The position numbers and the translations under genes are program-made. The notes beneath the pieces were generated by a model. That model was not told the origin of the DNA. It did not search any database and worked only from the letters and a program-made list of their open reading frames with translations. Below, in pieces: positions 5,859-6,040 of a stretch of 6,040 nucleotides of DNA. Source of the DNA: Deltaproteobacteria bacterium (lineage in GTDB: Bacteria > Desulfobacterota > SM23-61); the NCBI GenBank assembly GCA_029857975.1, contig JAOUFX010000216.1, forward strand, positions 1 to 6,040, written 5' to 3'. Positions within the stretch are counted from its first letter, which is position 1. Each line of letters opens with the position of its first letter.

Positions 5859-5875
5859 TGGCACGTTCTCCGCTA
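5859..5875 (+). promoter_or_regulatory. Possible sigma54 promoter (TGGCACG motif, copy 4)
   Basis: TGGCACG (5859-5865), 4 nt, then CCGCTA. The diagnostic GG (5860-5861) and GC (5872-5873) are separated by exactly 10 nt, as in the sigma54 consensus TGGCACG-N4-TTGCW; the two T's before GC are replaced by CC. A start near 5885 would leave about 95 nt to the ATG at 5980. No activator gene is visible in the window. Confidence 0.4.
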
Positions 5876-5910
5876 TTTTTCTATTGACCCAAATGGGGGA
5901 TTTTGATACC

Positions 5911-5939
5911 TTGACATCGTCATTGATTGACCGTTAAAA
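5911..5939 (+). promoter_or_regulatory. Possible sigma70 promoter near the right edge
   Basis: A perfect TTGACA (5911-5916) followed after 17 nt by TTAAAA (5934-5939), a poor -10. A start near 5946 would give a leader of about 34 nt to the ribosome-binding site and ATG at 5980. Confidence 0.25.
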
Positions 5940-5984
5940 AACCAACCCAACAACCTGCCCTCGAAATTCTGGAGGATTTATGAA

Positions 5985-6032
5985 ATGGGTTTTCCAGAAG
6001 GATCCAATATGAAGGCTCCAGGGGGGTTTTAA
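5985..6032 (+). CDS. Possible short leader peptide or broken gene start
   Basis: A strong GGAGG (5971-5975) precedes two ATGs. The one at 5980 opens a 10-codon frame stopping at 6010-6012; the one at 5985, with better 9-nt spacing, encodes the 15-residue MGFPEGSNMKAPGGF and stops at 6030-6032, just after a run of six G's. A one-base change in that G run would keep the frame open to the window edge. It may be a leader peptide, a frameshifted gene start, or nothing. No function is recognised. Confidence 0.15.
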   Translation: MGFPEGSNMKAPGGF

Positions 6033-6040
6033 TATCCCTA

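Larger units (their letters stand above)
5682..6040. other. Right-hand non-coding stretch
   Basis: From left to right: a G/C-rich segment with CGGCCG, an A/T-rich terminator-like hairpin (5773-5804), a sigma54-like sequence (5859-5875), a sigma70-like pair (5911-5939), and a GGAGG ribosome-binding site (5971-5975) followed by start codons that soon reach stops. No frame of credible length is present. The promoters probably serve whatever begins at or beyond the right edge. Confidence 0.5.

Overview
The window is bacterial chromosome with five convincing protein genes, compactly arranged. Nothing in it marks a phage, plasmid, transposon, CRISPR array or RNA gene. The gene content (a split ADP-forming acyl-CoA synthetase, a soluble GAF sensor kinase with an HDxKN phosphoacceptor motif, a YvlD-type membrane protein, a single-domain VOC protein) and the mid-range base composition would suit an anaerobic deltaproteobacterium/Desulfobacterota. 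That is an impression from protein style, not a proof. The synthetase genes look visibly richer in G+C than the kinase gene.

Layout. Positions 123-2218 (minus strand) hold a two-gene operon, alpha (851-2218) then beta (123-857). The genes overlap by 7 nt, and a good sigma70-like promoter lies at 2266-2293. The operon should encode both halves of an NDP-forming acetyl/acyl-CoA synthetase, which makes ATP from acyl-CoA, ADP and phosphate. Divergent from it, 2518-2859 (plus) encodes a small four-helix membrane protein of the YvlD / 'phage holin family 4' group. After about 400 nt without a credible gene comes 3259-5034 (plus), a cytosolic GAF-GAF-histidine kinase. It has a strong extended -10 promoter and a hairpin lying over its ribosome-binding site. 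Last is 5277-5681 (plus), a small VOC/glyoxalase-fold protein, followed by an A/T-rich terminator-like hairpin. The final 236 nt hold sigma54- and sigma70-like promoter sequences and a strong Shine-Dalgarno, but only very short reading frames.

How the genes relate. Only alpha and beta clearly work together, as subunits of one enzyme. The other three look like single-gene units. The kinase has no response regulator beside it. The least expected signal is the 7-mer TGGCACG, found four times, always on the plus strand and always between genes. Three copies lie 117-139 nt upstream of a plus-strand start codon, and the last has the GG-N10-GC spacing of a sigma54 promoter. I see no clearly new multi-gene system; the candidates worth checking are regulatory sites and one altered metal site.
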